A DNA stretch of 64,000 bases from Gallionella sp. (GCA_028699065.1 JAQVVH010000001.1:186001-250000); one strand, 5' to 3'. Counted from the first letter of the stretch, positions 12,267 to 24,549 are shown. Notes: generated by a model from the letters alone, not told the origin. Made by a program: numbers and translations.

Positions 12267-12877
12267 TTGAGCGTCACAATACTGGGTTTCAAACCATGGT
12301 TCTCAAGCAACTTGGAGACCTTATCCACTTTATCCCGCTCGGTATAAGGACCAACCCGCACCCGGGTCGTGTTGCCGGACTTTTCGGTATAAGCCTTGAA
12401 GCCCCAGCTTTTCAGCTGTGCGTACTGTTTTTTCGCGGTGGAGGCATTGCTATAGGCGCCGACCTGCAAGACATAACTCCCCCCTGCCGCGACATTTTCC
12501 GTACTCACGACCGGCTTTTCCGCAGATGCTGAAGCTGGCGCCGGCAATACTGCGGGCTTGGGCAAGGCAGGGGCCTCCGTCGCCGGCTTTTCCGGTGCTG
12601 CAACCATCACGGGAACCGGCGATGCCGGCGGGACAGCAACATCGTTGGCTGCAGGTTCAGCAAGGGGTTCTGGCACCGGCATGGCAGGAATCAGCGGAGG
12701 CACCTCTTCCGGCGAGGGAATCCGCAACTCGATATCTTGTCCGCCGGATTTTGGTTCACTCTCGAGCACCATCGGCAAAATTACCACCACAGCGAGCGTC
12801 AGTGCCACAGCCCCGATCAGGCGCCGGCGCGCCTTGATTTTCAGGTTCAGTTCTTCGTCACTCAGCTCTTTGGCCAT
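12263..12877 (-). CDS. SPOR domain-containing protein (DedD-like)
   Basis: N-terminal TM segment, Pro/Ala-rich linker, C-terminal YVLQVGAYSNASTAKKQYAQLKSWGFKAYTEKSGNTTRVRVGPY. Confidence 0.88.
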   Translation of the reverse strand: MAKELSDEELNLKIKARRRLIGAVALTLAVVVILPMVLESEPKSGGQDIELRIPSPEEVPPLIPAMPVPEPLAEPAANDVAVPPASPVPVMVAAPEKPATEAPALPKPAVLPAPASASAEKPVVSTENVAAGGSYVLQVGAYSNASTAKKQYAQLKSWGFKAYTEKSGNTTRVRVGPYTERDKVDKVSKLLENHGLKPSIVTLK

Positions 12878-12880
12878 GGC

Positions 12881-14170
12881 TTAATCCCGGATATCGAAAT
12901 TTGTCAGGCTCATTCCCCGTGCTTGCATGACTTCTGCCACCGTATGGAATGATCCGAAGGCCGCGATTCTATCATTTTCACCGGCTGCTTTGCAGGCTTG
13001 CGCCAGCGCATCCGCCACCTCTTCGCACACAACAATTTCGCCCCGCACGCCGCAATCCTTCAGAAGGGAAGCCATCTGACCGGCACAGGTGCCACGCGAG
13101 CCGGACAAACTCCCCACAAACCATACATCAATGAACGCATCCAATATCCGCACCACTCCGTCAATATCCTTGTCCTGCAGCATGGCAAAGACCGCGAGCG
13201 TTCGCACCGGCGGCAACGCCGCCAGATTGGAGGCCAGCGCGCGCGCGGCGTGAGGATTGTGCGCCACATCCAGAATCAGTTGAGGTCGTCCGGGAAGCAC
13301 CTGAAAACGACCCGGCAAACTTACCTCGACCAGACCACGCCGAATGGCCTCCATACCGACTGGCAGCCTTTCCCGCAGCGCATCCAGCGCGGCCAGCGCC
13401 GCGCTCGCGTTTTGCAACTGGTATGCACCACGCAGCGCCGGAAACGGCAAGGCCAACCTGGCTCCCGCTACGCCATAAAAGTCCCACTGACCCTGATGGG
13501 CTGCGTAGCGAAAAGTCTCGTTTAGCCTCCAAAATGCGGCGCCGATTTTTTCAGCGTGTTCGCGCAATACGGAAGGAGGGGCGGCATCGGCACAAATCGC
13601 AACTTTTCCGGTGCGAAAAATACCCGCTTTCTCGAACGCAATCTTCTCGCGCGTATCGCCCAGGTAATCGACATGATCGATATCCACACTGGTCACCACC
13701 GCGCAATCGGCATCGAATACATTGACAGCATCCAGCCTGCCACCCAAGCCCACCTCCAAGATGGCAACATCGACCTGGCGTGCAATAAACGTTTGCATCG
13801 CGGCCAGCGTGCCAAATTCGAAATAGGTCAGCGGAACGTCGCCGCGCACTTCCTCAATGCATTGAAAAGAAGTGCACAACGCGGCATCGCTGACCGTTTG
13901 CCGGGCAACCCGCACGCGTTCGTTGTAGTGCAGCAAATGAGGAGAGGTATAGCAGCCAACGCGATAGCCCGCGGCATGCAGAATGGACTCCAGCATCGCG
14001 CATACCGACCCCTTGCCGTTGGTGCCGCTGACGATGACGATCGGGAATTCAGGCCGAAGACCGAGTTGGTGGCGAACTTCAGCCACACGCTCAAGACCGA
14101 GCGCGATGGTTTTGGGGTGCAACGACTCGAGATAGACCAGCCAGTCGCCTAGGGTGCGTGGCGCGTCCAT
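12881..14170 (-). CDS. folC: Bifunctional dihydrofolate/folylpolyglutamate synthase
   Basis: VSGTNGKGSVCAMLESIL, TSPHLLHYNERVRV, DVAHNPHAARAL; start MDAPRTLGDWLVYL inside ORF 12881..14218. Confidence 0.95.
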   Translation of the reverse strand: MDAPRTLGDWLVYLESLHPKTIALGLERVAEVRHQLGLRPEFPIVIVSGTNGKGSVCAMLESILHAAGYRVGCYTSPHLLHYNERVRVARQTVSDAALCTSFQCIEEVRGDVPLTYFEFGTLAAMQTFIARQVDVAILEVGLGGRLDAVNVFDADCAVVTSVDIDHVDYLGDTREKIAFEKAGIFRTGKVAICADAAPPSVLREHAEKIGAAFWRLNETFRYAAHQGQWDFYGVAGARLALPFPALRGAYQLQNASAALAALDALRERLPVGMEAIRRGLVEVSLPGRFQVLPGRPQLILDVAHNPHAARALASNLAALPPVRTLAVFAMLQDKDIDGVVRILDAFIDVWFVGSLSGSRGTCAGQMASLLKDCGVRGEIVVCEEVADALAQACKAAGENDRIAAFGSFHTVAEVMQARGMSLTNFDIRD

Positions 14171-14195
14171 CATCCGGCAAGCCCCGGAAACCGGC

Positions 14196-15077
14196 TCAGG
14201 CGGCCTCGATATCGGCAACTGCGGGCTGTTTGGTCAGCAGGGTAACCAGCGTCGCCAATTGTTTGCGCATTTCGCGCCGGTCCACAATCATGTCCACCGC
14301 ACCGTGTTCGAGCAGGAATTCGGCCCGCTGAAATCCTTCCGGCAGCGTTTCGCGTACCGTTTGCTGGATCACCCGCGCCCCGGCAAAACCGATCAACGCC
14401 CCCGGCTCGGCCACGACGACATCCCCCATGAAAGCAAAACTCGCGGATACGCCCCCCATAGTGGGATCAGTCAGTACCGAGATGAAGGGAATTTTCTCTT
14501 CGCTTAGCTGGGTCAGCGCAGCACAGGTTTTGGCCATTTGCATCAGCGACAGCAGGCCCTCCTGCATACGGGCACCACCGCTGGCCGAGAAGCAGACAAA
14601 CGGGCATTTTTGCTCCAGCGCAATCTGTACACCGCGCACAAAACGCTCACCCACGACCGAGCCCATAGAACCGCCCATGAAACTGAATTCAAATGCGGCA
14701 ACCACAACGGGCAACGCATGGATGCTGCCTTGCATCACGACCAGCGCATCATCCTCGCCGGTGCTTTGTTTGGAGCCTGCAAGCCGCTCCGAATATTTTT
14801 TGCTGTCCTTGAATTTCAGCGTGTCAACCGGCAACACCTCCGCGCCGATTTCAAACCGGCCCTCGCCATCCAGCAACCAGTCCAAACGCGTGCGCGCGGT
14901 AATCCGGTGATGGTGCGCGCATTTTGGACAGACGCTCAGATTTTTCTCCAGATCGGAATGGTAGAGAACGGCTTGGCAATTCGGGCACTTGTGCCACAAA
15001 CCCTCTGGCACACTTTTCTTGGCTTCGCTTTCACGCCGCTTGATTTTTGGCGGCAACAATTTTTGGAACCAACTCAT
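14196..15077 (-). CDS. accD: Acetyl-CoA carboxylase carboxyltransferase subunit beta
   Basis: C4 zinc ribbon [63 protein letters not shown]. Confidence 0.97.
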   Translation of the reverse strand: MSWFQKLLPPKIKRRESEAKKSVPEGLWHKCPNCQAVLYHSDLEKNLSVCPKCAHHHRITARTRLDWLLDGEGRFEIGAEVLPVDTLKFKDSKKYSERLAGSKQSTGEDDALVVMQGSIHALPVVVAAFEFSFMGGSMGSVVGERFVRGVQIALEQKCPFVCFSASGGARMQEGLLSLMQMAKTCAALTQLSEEKIPFISVLTDPTMGGVSASFAFMGDVVVAEPGALIGFAGARVIQQTVRETLPEGFQRAEFLLEHGAVDMIVDRREMRKQLATLVTLLTKQPAVADIEAA

Positions 15078-15889
15078 TTCGATTCTCCCCGGGCCTGATC
15101 GACGGCCTGTTTAAGTTCTTTAACCAAAGTGGACACATTGGACACCACCGTGTCCGGCATGGAATTCTCGATTTCCTGAACAATCCGGCTGCCCACGACC
15201 ACCCCGTCACACAGCTTCGCGACCGCCAGCGCGGTGGCTGCATCGCGGATGCCAAAACCCACCCCAATAGGAACTTTGATATGTTTGCGCAGTTGCGGAA
15301 TTTTTTCTGCGATGGCGGACAAATCCAGATGCCCAGCACCCGTCACGCCCTTGAGCGAGACGTAATACACATAACCACGGGCCAGCGCGGCAATGCGCTC
15401 AACACGATCCTCCCGCGTGGTGGGCGCAAGCAAAAAGATCGGATCCAGCCCGTGCGTTTCAAGATGCCTGAACGCTTCATGACTTTCCTCGGGTGGAAAA
15501 TCCACGGTCAACACGCCGTCCACGCCGACTTCGGCACAGCGTCGCGCAAAGGCTTCCCAGCTCATGGCTTCGATCGGATTACCATAACCCATCAACACCA
15601 CCGGTGTCGCCGCATCCCGCTGTCGGAATTCAGCAACCATATCCAGTACGTGATGCAAACCGACATGATGTTTGAGTGCGCGTTCCGAAGCGCGCTGAAT
15701 GGTCGGGCCATCCGCCATGGGATCGGAAAAGGGCACGCCCAGCTCCAGCACATCGGCACCCGCTTCGACCAGAGCATGCATTAACGGCACCGTCAGCCCG
15801 GGTTCGGGATCGCCCGCTGTAATGAAGGGAATCAGCGCCTTGCGCTGCTGCTGCGCGAGATTGGCAAATGTCGTCTGGATTCGACTCAT
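15074..15889 (-). CDS. trpA: Tryptophan synthase alpha subunit
   Basis: [40 protein letters not shown]. Confidence 0.98.
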   Translation of the reverse strand: MSRIQTTFANLAQQQRKALIPFITAGDPEPGLTVPLMHALVEAGADVLELGVPFSDPMADGPTIQRASERALKHHVGLHHVLDMVAEFRQRDAATPVVLMGYGNPIEAMSWEAFARRCAEVGVDGVLTVDFPPEESHEAFRHLETHGLDPIFLLAPTTREDRVERIAALARGYVYYVSLKGVTGAGHLDLSAIAEKIPQLRKHIKVPIGVGFGIRDAATALAVAKLCDGVVVGSRIVQEIENSMPDTVVSNVSTLVKELKQAVDQARGESK

Positions 15890-17082
15890 AGCGTAATTCC
15901 TTGCAGCTTGGCCACGGTGTTGATGTCCTTATCCCCGCGCCCGGAAAGATTCACCAGCAATACGGTATCTTTGGACATCGTCGGCGCAATTTTCGCGGCA
16001 TGTGCCAGCGCGTGACTAGATTCCAGTGCGGGAATAATGCCCTCGTAGCGGCACAGATTATTAAAGGCTGCCAGCGCCTCATCGTCGTTGATAGCCACGT
16101 ATTCCGCACGGCCGCTGTCGCGCAGCCAGGCATGTTCCGGGCCAACGCCAGGATAATCCAGCCCGGCCGAAATCGAATGGGTTTCGACGATTTGCCCGTC
16201 CGCATCCTGCATCAAACAAGTTTTGTTGCCGTGCAGCACGCCGATCGGGCTGTGGGTTGTCAACGGCGCGGCATGCTTGCCGGTCTCGAGGCCATAACCC
16301 CCCGCCTCGACACCGATGAGCCTGACATTCGGCACGTCGATGTAGTGATAAAACGCGCCCATCGCATTGGATCCGCCACCGACACAGGCGATCACCGCAT
16401 CCGGCAAACGCCCTGCCACGTCCGGCATCTGGCTGATTGATTCGCGGCTCACCACCGCATTAAAATCGCGCACCATGGCCGGATAGGGATGCGGGCCCGC
16501 CACCGTACCGATGATGTAAAACGTGTCCTCGATATTGGTTACCCAATCACGCATCGCTTCATTCAACGCATCCTTGAGCGTTTTGGAGCCGCTGTGTACG
16601 GGCACCACGGTCGCCCCCAGCAATTTCATCCGGAACACGTTGGGTGATTGACGCTGCATATCCTCGGCGCCCATGTACACCACGCACTCCATTCCCAAAC
16701 GGGCGGCCACGGTAGCCGTCGCTACGCCATGCTGGCCGGCACCAGTTTCCGCGATGACGCGCCGCTTGCCCATGCGCTTGGCCAGCAGCGCCTGTCCGAC
16801 GGTGTTATTCACCTTGTGCGCGCCCGTGTGATTCAGATCTTCGCGCTTCAGATAAATCTGCGCGCCACCCAATTGGTCCGACCAGCGTTTTGCGTGATAG
16901 ATCGGACTGGGACGCCCGACGTAATAACGCAGGTCGTGTTCAAATTCGGCGATAAATTCGGGGTCGTTGCGATAGTGCTCATAGGCCGTGCGCAATTCTT
17001 CCAGTGCATCCATGAGGGTCTCCGCCACATAGATACCGCCGTAGGGACCAAAATGTCCGTTGCTATCGGGATAGTTGTACAT
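15886..17082 (-). CDS. trpB: Tryptophan synthase beta subunit
   Basis: [41 protein letters not shown]. Confidence 0.99.
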   Translation of the reverse strand: MYNYPDSNGHFGPYGGIYVAETLMDALEELRTAYEHYRNDPEFIAEFEHDLRYYVGRPSPIYHAKRWSDQLGGAQIYLKREDLNHTGAHKVNNTVGQALLAKRMGKRRVIAETGAGQHGVATATVAARLGMECVVYMGAEDMQRQSPNVFRMKLLGATVVPVHSGSKTLKDALNEAMRDWVTNIEDTFYIIGTVAGPHPYPAMVRDFNAVVSRESISQMPDVAGRLPDAVIACVGGGSNAMGAFYHYIDVPNVRLIGVEAGGYGLETGKHAAPLTTHSPIGVLHGNKTCLMQDADGQIVETHSISAGLDYPGVGPEHAWLRDSGRAEYVAINDDEALAAFNNLCRYEGIIPALESSHALAHAAKIAPTMSKDTVLLVNLSGRGDKDINTVAKLQGITL

Positions 17083-17695
17083 CGATTCTGTTTACCTCAT
17101 TGACGAACGCCGCAATCTTCGCCGCATCCTTAATACCTTTTTGCGCTTCCACTCCGCTGGATACATCCACCGCATAGGGCCGCACCTGGGCAATAGCATC
17201 GGCCACGTTAGCCCTGTCCAAACCGCCGGACAAAATCACCGGCAATGCCAGACTTTCCGGGATTAACGACCAGTCGAACGTCGCGCCCGTTCCTCCCGGA
17301 ACGCCTTCGACATGCGCGTCGAGCAACAATGCCTGAGCCTCTGTGTAACGAGCCGCGCATTGTAGCAAATCCACACCCGGACGGACGCGAATCGCCTTCA
17401 GCCAGGGACGACCAAATTGCGCGCAATACTCCGGCGTTTCGTCGCCGTGAAATTGCAGCACATCAAGCGGAACCGCCGCCAGAAGCGTGCGCACGAATTC
17501 GGCCTCGGCATCCACAAACAAGCCGACCGTCGTCACAAAGGGCGGCAAAACCGACAGCAGTTGCGCGGCGCGTTCCACGCTGACGTGACGCGGGCTTTTT
17601 TCGTAGAACACCAGACCGATCGCATCGGCACCCGCATACACCGCTGCATGAATATCCTGCTCACGCGTGAGTCCGCAAATCTTGATGCGTGTCAT
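17063..17695 (-). CDS. trpF: Phosphoribosylanthranilate isomerase
   Basis: [38 protein letters not shown]; overlaps trpB start. Confidence 0.97.
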   Translation of the reverse strand: MTRIKICGLTREQDIHAAVYAGADAIGLVFYEKSPRHVSVERAAQLLSVLPPFVTTVGLFVDAEAEFVRTLLAAVPLDVLQFHGDETPEYCAQFGRPWLKAIRVRPGVDLLQCAARYTEAQALLLDAHVEGVPGGTGATFDWSLIPESLALPVILSGGLDRANVADAIAQVRPYAVDVSSGVEAQKGIKDAAKIAAFVNEVNRIDVQLSR

Positions 17696-18480
17696 GGCAA
17701 CCCCCCGAGATTCAGTTCCTCCGGCATCTGCGGCAACCCCCAGTGCGGCGCGTAATCAACCCGCCGCAAGTATAAGCCATCCGGCATAAAGGTCGGCGCC
17801 GCACGGGCGCGATCCCTGCCCGCCAGAATTTCGGCCAGCCAATCCGGGGAATATTTTCCTTTTCCCACATAAACCAGGCAACCCACGATGTTGCGCACCA
17901 TGTGGTGCAAAAATGCATTGGCGGTAAGATTGAATTCAATCAAGTCACCACGTCGGCTGATTTCCAGCTTATGCATCCGCTTGATCGGAGACTTGGCCTG
18001 ACACTCTGCCGAGCGGAATGCGCTGAAATCGTGCTCGCCCAATAGATAACGGGCGGCAGCCTGCATTGCCGCCAGATCCAGCGGCGTATGGAACCAACCC
18101 ACCTTGCCGGCCTGAATTGCCGGACGCACCGAACGGTTGATCAATAAATAACGGTAACTGCGCCTCTCTGCGGAAAAGCGGGCATGAAATTCAGGCGCGA
18201 CCGGATGAACCCAAAGTACCGCGACCCCTTGGGGCAGCAAGGCATTGCTACCGCGCACCCAAGCGCCAAGCGGGCGCTCGGCGGAAGTATCAAAATGAAC
18301 GACCTGCTCCAGCGCGTGAACGCCGGTATCGGTGCGGCCCGCTGCGGTGACAGCGACAGCCTCACCCGCAATCCGGCTCAATGCCGACTGCATGGCATCC
18401 TGCACCGTTGGCTGATCCGGCTGGCTTTGCCAACCTTTAAACGGCCGGCCATCGTATTCCAAGCCCAACGCATATCTCAT
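17692..18480 (-). CDS. truA: tRNA pseudouridine(38-40) synthase TruA
   Basis: [40 protein letters not shown]; start inside ORF 17692..18618. Confidence 0.96.
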   Translation of the reverse strand: MRYALGLEYDGRPFKGWQSQPDQPTVQDAMQSALSRIAGEAVAVTAAGRTDTGVHALEQVVHFDTSAERPLGAWVRGSNALLPQGVAVLWVHPVAPEFHARFSAERRSYRYLLINRSVRPAIQAGKVGWFHTPLDLAAMQAAARYLLGEHDFSAFRSAECQAKSPIKRMHKLEISRRGDLIEFNLTANAFLHHMVRNIVGCLVYVGKGKYSPDWLAEILAGRDRARAAPTFMPDGLYLRRVDYAPHWGLPQMPEELNLGGLP

Positions 18481-19094
18481 CGCAAGCACCATCCCGACAC
18501 AAGCAACACCCCTGCCAGCACGATCCCGTCGCGCCAGGCAAATCGCGGCAGCAGCAACTCGACGGGATGTGCCGCATCGGCTACCGGCTGAAACAGTTGC
18601 TGCAGATGCGCCCGCCAATCACGCGCGCCGCGCAGGATGGCAACTTCGGCATAGTGCAAGGTAAGCGCCAGCCGGACAGCCACGCGCTCGCGCGACACCC
18701 GCAGCAAGACCAGCGGAGCCAGCAGCACATAAAGCCCCGCAATCAGTTGCGGGCGGTGCAAACGATCCAACAACCAGGCCAGTCCGCCCAGTGCCGCCAG
18801 CAATTTCAACAATTGAATCACCCCCTCCAGCACGCCCTCCCGGGTCGGGCTATACAGGCCAAAGCTTTCCACAAGCGCGTGGCCCGGGGTGACATAGACA
18901 TAAATCATCAGGAGTGAAAACAGGACCCAGCGCGTGCGCCGTAAAAGCAACAGAAATTTGTGGCCGGAAAGAATCCCCGTGGCGATCAACATCGCTCCGG
19001 ACAATGCAAACAGCTTCCAGCCGGACAACACTTGCAGGGTGGCCACCAGCACCACCCAGACCAGAATCAACGTCGCCGGATGCACTCGCATCAT
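18477..19094 (-). CDS. CbiQ/EcfT-like energy-coupling factor transmembrane protein
   Basis: Multi-TM protein MMRVHPATLILVWVVLVATLQVLSG... with EcfT-like ERVAVRLALTLHYAEVAILRGARDWR; start chosen inside ORF 18477..19205. Confidence 0.65.
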   Translation of the reverse strand: MMRVHPATLILVWVVLVATLQVLSGWKLFALSGAMLIATGILSGHKFLLLLRRTRWVLFSLLMIYVYVTPGHALVESFGLYSPTREGVLEGVIQLLKLLAALGGLAWLLDRLHRPQLIAGLYVLLAPLVLLRVSRERVAVRLALTLHYAEVAILRGARDWRAHLQQLFQPVADAAHPVELLLPRFAWRDGIVLAGVLLVSGWCLR

Positions 19095-19155
19095 CACATT
19101 ACGCCAAAGAAAACGGCAGCCCACGCTGCCGCTAATATTTTCTTCACCCGAAAAT

Positions 19156-21675
19156 TCACTGGAGTTGATCGAGCATATTCCGGGCGGCAACACGCTGCTC
19201 GTCATCGCCCTCAGTCATAGCTTCTTCCAGCACTTCACGCGCACCGGCAAGATCACCCATTTCGCGGTAAGCCCGCGCCAGATCCAGCTTGGTCTGCACG
19301 TCATACCATGCGGGAGGCTTTTCTTCCGCGACGTTTCCGGAAGCTGACGGCACGTCTTCCAGGCTCAAACTGATTTCACCCAGCCCGGGAATCTGGGATG
19401 CCTGAGCGGTCTTGGAAACGACCGGAGTTTCGGCAGGTTCATCCAGCTTGAAATCAATATCAAAGGCCAGCGGAGCATCATCCGCCACACTACCAAGCGG
19501 CTGCATTTCGTCGGATGCAGGTTCAGACTCCTGCGCTGGCACAGACGGCGACAATGCGGTTTCCGACTGCCCCACACTTCCGCCTGCAAGCAAATGCGTG
19601 GCGCCCATGGATGCCATCAGACTGTCCAGATCGGCATCCCCTTCCAAATCGGGAATCGCGACTTCTTTGGATCCGTCTCCGAGATCAGGCGCAGAATCCC
19701 CCATGGCACCGAGATCGAAATCCAACGCCTCTTCTTTTCCGGGGCGTACGGGCACGCCTGCCGACACGGGCGTTGCCATGATCTGAGTCGCACTTGCGGC
19801 ATCTTCCTTGTGAATTCCGGCATACAAGGGATTGGCAGGCTCCAGCATACGACCCTGAGCCTGTACCTGAGCCCATTCGGCAGCCTCAAGCTGGCCATGC
19901 ACACTCCCCGCCATCGCTGCAAACGCAGGTAAGTTTTTGCTGGCCGCATACACGCCGAACAATTTCAGGATGAGCTGACTGTCGGCAGGCGTCTGAGCCA
20001 ACGCGTCCTTGAGAATTTTTTCCGCCTGCGGATAGCGACCAAAATTGAGATAGAGATCGGCTTCGCTGAGCGGATCAATACCGGCTGACGCATGAGACTC
20101 AGGCACCGCCTGGAGATGAGTAAAGTCGCCGCCATCCTCCAGTCTGTTGAGTGTATCGGACGCCGGAGCGGCGGCCGAAACCTCGGGGAAGTCATCATCG
20201 AATTCGAGATTGCTATCGATATCCGCGGCCTGCTTGCGGCGACGCCACACGCTATAGCCCAGCCCGCCCGCTCCCAGCAGAATCACAGCAGCTCCCGCAG
20301 CCAGATAAACAGGTTCCTCGAGCAACATATCGATGAACGTGGGCTCGACCACGGGCGCAGGCGCCGGAACGGGGCGCGGTTTTTTAACCGGCGGGGCCGC
20401 TTTGACGGCGCTTGCGGCTTCCGGCGCACTGGCGGGCTGGGTCAGCGCGGCCATTTCAGACTTGAGCTCGGCGAGCCTGCGCATATCCTCAAGATTCTTC
20501 TCGAGCAGAGCCTGGCGGGAAGCCTCTTCCTTGCGCGCTTTGCTGTCGGCAATCCGGTTTTCCTGGGCAGAATCTGCGCGCTCAGCCACAGTTCCCTTGC
20601 CGCCGGCATTGACCTGATCGCCCGGGACATCACCTTTGGAGAGCGTCAGCACCTCTTTGGCCGACTCGCTGGCAACAGGAGCCTTATCCGCCACCGCACT
20701 GGAAATCTGGCCGCCGGCTTGCTGCTGTGCAGCCTCAGCCACCGCTGAAGATGCAGGCGCAGCACTCGCCAACCGCTGCCGGTAAGCATTCCAATCAGCC
20801 ACTTGGGCGCGGATTTCCCGAACCGCCTCGGCCTGTTCAACTACAGCCAAATCATCGGCATCCGGCAAGCGCAAAATTTTTCCGGCCCGCACACGGTTCA
20901 TATTTTTGCCATCAAACTGCTGGGCGTTTACACGATACAGCGCCAACAACATCCGCTCCAGGCTCACATCCTCGGGCTTGTACTGCGCCGCAATGGCGCG
21001 CAGCGTATCTCCACGCTTTAAGGTCACGGGCGGCAGCGCAGCGGCTTGTGCCGGCTTGGCTGGCGCCACTTTCTTCTCTTCTGCGGGAGAACGATCAACG
21101 GCAGCGAGTGGCGCCGGTTTTTCCGTCACGACTTCAGCGGTCGGCTTCGCAGGCAACGGCGCTTTATCTGCAGAAGCCTCCAGTGCGGATTCGGATGGTT
21201 GTGGCGTTGTGCTCAGCGCCGAAGCCGCTTCGGGCAGGATCACAGGTTCGGCCTGGGCCGCCTCAGGCTGCGCAGCCATGTAACCCGGCGGGTCCAGAAG
21301 GAAAGTATATTCACGCAACAAACGACCGGAGGCCCAGCTCAAATCCACCAGCAAACTGACGAAGGGATCGTTGACCGGCTGTTCACTGCGAACTTCGAGA
21401 AACGCTGCACCGTTGGCGTGATAGTCCAGTTTGAAGCTGTACTTGTTGGCGTGGGGAAATTCCAAGCCGGCACCCGTGTAGGCATCCGGTGAAGCCAATC
21501 GGGCAACCAGACTGGCTTTTTCCATCTTGCCCACGGCCAACAGCTCGATTTCAGCCTTGAGCGGCTGTCCCAGCGCGGACATCACCTGAATGCCCCCCAT
21601 GCCCAAGGCGGACACGGATGCCGCAAGCAGCATCCCCATCATTCCCAGCAAGAGTTTCAACAGTGATCTAGGCAC
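19156..21675 (-). CDS. fimV: FimV/TspA family pilus assembly/polar hub protein
   Basis: Signal peptide, N-terminal IQVMSALGQPLKAEIELLAV, LysM (LKRGDTLRAIAAQYKP...), TM, C-terminal TKLDLARAYREMGDLAGAREVLEEAM; GTG start at 21675. Confidence 0.9.
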   Translation of the reverse strand: MPRSLLKLLLGMMGMLLAASVSALGMGGIQVMSALGQPLKAEIELLAVGKMEKASLVARLASPDAYTGAGLEFPHANKYSFKLDYHANGAAFLEVRSEQPVNDPFVSLLVDLSWASGRLLREYTFLLDPPGYMAAQPEAAQAEPVILPEAASALSTTPQPSESALEASADKAPLPAKPTAEVVTEKPAPLAAVDRSPAEEKKVAPAKPAQAAALPPVTLKRGDTLRAIAAQYKPEDVSLERMLLALYRVNAQQFDGKNMNRVRAGKILRLPDADDLAVVEQAEAVREIRAQVADWNAYRQRLASAAPASSAVAEAAQQQAGGQISSAVADKAPVASESAKEVLTLSKGDVPGDQVNAGGKGTVAERADSAQENRIADSKARKEEASRQALLEKNLEDMRRLAELKSEMAALTQPASAPEAASAVKAAPPVKKPRPVPAPAPVVEPTFIDMLLEEPVYLAAGAAVILLGAGGLGYSVWRRRKQAADIDSNLEFDDDFPEVSAAAPASDTLNRLEDGGDFTHLQAVPESHASAGIDPLSEADLYLNFGRYPQAEKILKDALAQTPADSQLILKLFGVYAASKNLPAFAAMAGSVHGQLEAAEWAQVQAQGRMLEPANPLYAGIHKEDAASATQIMATPVSAGVPVRPGKEEALDFDLGAMGDSAPDLGDGSKEVAIPDLEGDADLDSLMASMGATHLLAGGSVGQSETALSPSVPAQESEPASDEMQPLGSVADDAPLAFDIDFKLDEPAETPVVSKTAQASQIPGLGEISLSLEDVPSASGNVAEEKPPAWYDVQTKLDLARAYREMGDLAGAREVLEEAMTEGDDEQRVAARNMLDQLQ

Positions 21676-21769
21676 GTGGCCGTCCTTTCGCTTTGGGCTA
21701 CAGAACAAAAATAACATCATGGGCTTATCGGCACAAGCTGATAAGCCCTGACAACAAGGTAAGCTCCCC

Positions 21770-22792
21770 TCAATCGAGATATTTTTCGATCAGGATTTCC
21801 GCAATCTGCACACTGTTCAGCGCGGCGCCCTTGCGCACATTGTCGCTCACCACCCACAGATTCAATCCCAACGGATGCGAGATATCTTCGCGGATGCGGC
21901 CCACATAGGTCGCATCGTTGCCGGCTGCCTCGACGGGCGTCGGGTAACCGCCCGGTTCGCGCTTGTCCATGACCTCGACGCCGGGGGCTTTTTCCAGCAG
22001 GGCGCGCGCTTCCTCAGCGGTGATTTTCTTGCGGGTCTCGATATGCACGGCTTCGGAATGGCCGTAAAACACCGGCACGCGCACAGCGGTCGGGTTCACC
22101 TCGATGCTGTCGTCCTCCATGATTTTCCGGGTTTCCCAGACCATCTTCATTTCTTCCTTGGTATAGCCATTCTCAAGGAAAACATCGATGTGCGGCAGCA
22201 CGTTAAAGGCAATGCGCTTGGGATAAACCTCAACAACCACATCCTGATGATTGAACAATGCCCGGGTCTGGTCGGCGAGCTCGTCAATCGCCTCCTTGCC
22301 GGTGCCCGACACGGCCTGATAAGTCGCCACGTTGATGCGCGCAATACCCACGGCATCCTGAATCGGTTTAAGCGCAACCAGCATCTGGATCGTGGAACAG
22401 TTGGGATTAGCGATGATGCCGCGATTCTTGTACTGCGCGATGGCATGCGGATTAACTTCCGGCACCACCAGCGGAATGTCGCGGTCGTAGCGGAAATGCG
22501 CCGTATTGTCGATCACCACGCAACCTGCGGCGGCCGCGATAGGCGCATATTTTTCCGAAACGCTACCGCCCGCGGAAAACAATCCGATCTGCGCTTTGGC
22601 AAAATCGAAATCGTCGACATTCAGAACCGTCAGCTCCTTTCCCTTGAAAGTGACCGTCGAACCGGCCGAGCGACTGGATGCCAGCGGATAAAGATTGCGC
22701 ACCGGAAAGTTGCGCTGCTCCAGAATGGACAGCATCGCTTCGCCAACGGCGCCGGTTGCGCCCAGAATACATACGTCAAATTGTTTGCTCAT
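21770..22792 (-). CDS. asd: Aspartate-semialdehyde dehydrogenase
   Basis: VCILGATGAVGEAMLSIL, NPNCSTIQMLVALKPI active-site Cys; start MSKQFDVC inside ORF to 22804. Confidence 0.96.
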   Translation of the reverse strand: MSKQFDVCILGATGAVGEAMLSILEQRNFPVRNLYPLASSRSAGSTVTFKGKELTVLNVDDFDFAKAQIGLFSAGGSVSEKYAPIAAAAGCVVIDNTAHFRYDRDIPLVVPEVNPHAIAQYKNRGIIANPNCSTIQMLVALKPIQDAVGIARINVATYQAVSGTGKEAIDELADQTRALFNHQDVVVEVYPKRIAFNVLPHIDVFLENGYTKEEMKMVWETRKIMEDDSIEVNPTAVRVPVFYGHSEAVHIETRKKITAEEARALLEKAPGVEVMDKREPGGYPTPVEAAGNDATYVGRIREDISHPLGLNLWVVSDNVRKGAALNSVQIAEILIEKYLD

Positions 22793-22819
22793 GACTTTTT
22801 CCAAATACAGTTCAATCGA

Positions 22820-23884
22820 TTAAAGCGCGGCGACAACCGCATCGCCCATCGCATTACAGCCCACGCGGTTCGTGCCTTCGGTATGGATATCGCCGGTGCG
22901 ATAGCCCTGTACCAGCGCCTGTTTCACCGCATTCTCGATGCGCGTGGCGCTGGCTTCATCCGCGAAGGTATAGCGCAGCATCATCGCCACCGACAAAATA
23001 GTCGCCAACGGATTGGCCAGATCCCTGCCCGCAATATCCGGCGCAGAACCGTGGCTGGGCTCGTACATGCCCTTGTTGTTTTCATCCAGCGAAGCGGAAG
23101 GCAGCATGCCGATCGAGCCCGTCAGCATCGAGGCTTCATCCGACAGAATGTCACCGAAGATATTGCCCGTCACCACCACGTCAAACTGCTTGGGCGCACG
23201 CACCAGTTGCATGGCGGCGTTGTCCACATACATGTGCGAAAGCTCCACTTCCGGGTAATCGCGGGCGACTTCGATCATCACCTGACGCCACAGCTCGGTG
23301 GTTTCCAGCACATTGGCCTTGTCCACGGAACACACTTTTTTGTTGCGCTTCATCGCGATGTCAAAAGCCACGCGACCGATGCGGCGCACCTCCGATTCGG
23401 TGTAACGCATGGTGTTGATGCCTTCGCGTTCACCGTTCGCCAGCGTGGAAATCCCGCGCGGCTGACCGAAATAAATATCGCCGGTCAGTTCGCGCACAAT
23501 CATGATGTCCAGCCCGGAAACCACCTCGGGCTTGAGCGTCGAAGCCGAAGCCAGCTCCGGGTACAACAGCGCAGGGCGCAGGTTTGCAAACAAATTCAAT
23601 CCCTTGCGAATGCGTAGCAAGCCGCGCTCGGGACGCAGGGGACGGTCCAGCGTATCGTATTGCGGACCACCCACAGCACCCAGCAAAACCGCGTCGGAAG
23701 CCTGGGCCAGCGCCAGTGTCGATTCCGGCAGCGGATCGCCCTCGGCGTCATAGCCCGCACCACCGATATTCCCGTATTCCATTTCTATTTTCAGGCCATC
23801 GCTGCGCAAAACCTCCAGCACCTTTACCGCCTGCGCAACAATTTCCGTTCCAATGCCATCACCCGGCAATACTGCGATCTTCAT
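22820..23884 (-). CDS. leuB: 3-isopropylmalate dehydrogenase
   Basis: [52 protein letters not shown]. Confidence 0.97.
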   Translation of the reverse strand: MKIAVLPGDGIGTEIVAQAVKVLEVLRSDGLKIEMEYGNIGGAGYDAEGDPLPESTLALAQASDAVLLGAVGGPQYDTLDRPLRPERGLLRIRKGLNLFANLRPALLYPELASASTLKPEVVSGLDIMIVRELTGDIYFGQPRGISTLANGEREGINTMRYTESEVRRIGRVAFDIAMKRNKKVCSVDKANVLETTELWRQVMIEVARDYPEVELSHMYVDNAAMQLVRAPKQFDVVVTGNIFGDILSDEASMLTGSIGMLPSASLDENNKGMYEPSHGSAPDIAGRDLANPLATILSVAMMLRYTFADEASATRIENAVKQALVQGYRTGDIHTEGTNRVGCNAMGDAVVAAL

Positions 23885-23910
23885 AGTTTTTCCAGTCACA
23901 CAAAATTCTC

Positions 23911-24549
23911 TCAGGCATACAGCCAGGGCTGTGCCGCACGATGTTTTTCCTCAAAGCTCTTGATATCGTCCACATGCTGCAGGGTCAGGCCAATATCGTC
24001 GAACCCGTTGAGCAGGCAATGCTTGCGGAAGGCATCGACCTCGAAGGCAATCTCGCGCCCGTCCGGCATCGCGATGACCTGGCGTTCCAGATCGACGGTC
24101 AGCTTGTAACCCTCATTCGCCTCGACCGCTTTGAACAATTCGTCCACGATGGCGGAATCCAGTCGGATCGGCAGCATGCCGTTCTTGAAGCAGTTATTGA
24201 AAAAGATGTCGGCAAAACTCGGCGCAATAATCACACGAAAACCATAATCTTCCAGCGCCCAGGGCGCGTGCTCACGCGAGGAACCGCAGCCGAAATTCTC
24301 GCGCGTCAGCAAAATCTGCGCGCCCTGATAGCGCAGCTGATTGAGCACAAAATCCGGATTCAGCGGACGCTTGCTGTTATCCATGCCCGGCTCGCCGTGA
24401 TCCAGATAACGCCACTCATCAAAAGCATTGGGACCGAAACCCGCCCGCTGGATGGATTTCAGGAACTGCTTGGGAATGATGGCATCGGTATCGACATTGG
24501 CGCGATCCAGCGGCGCCACCAGCCCGTTCAACAAGGTAAATTTCTGCAT
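23911..24549 (-). CDS. leuD: 3-isopropylmalate dehydratase small subunit
   Basis: [48 protein letters not shown]; start inside ORF to 24624. Confidence 0.97.
   Translation of the reverse strand: MQKFTLLNGLVAPLDRANVDTDAIIPKQFLKSIQRAGFGPNAFDEWRYLDHGEPGMDNSKRPLNPDFVLNQLRYQGAQILLTRENFGCGSSREHAPWALEDYGFRVIIAPSFADIFFNNCFKNGMLPIRLDSAIVDELFKAVEANEGYKLTVDLERQVIAMPDGREIAFEVDAFRKHCLLNGFDDIGLTLQHVDDIKSFEEKHRAAQPWLYA

Noticed and set aside
21875-23617. 580-aa + strand ORF opposite asd and leuB
   Set aside because: Spans two well-supported genes on the other strand; no recognisable domain
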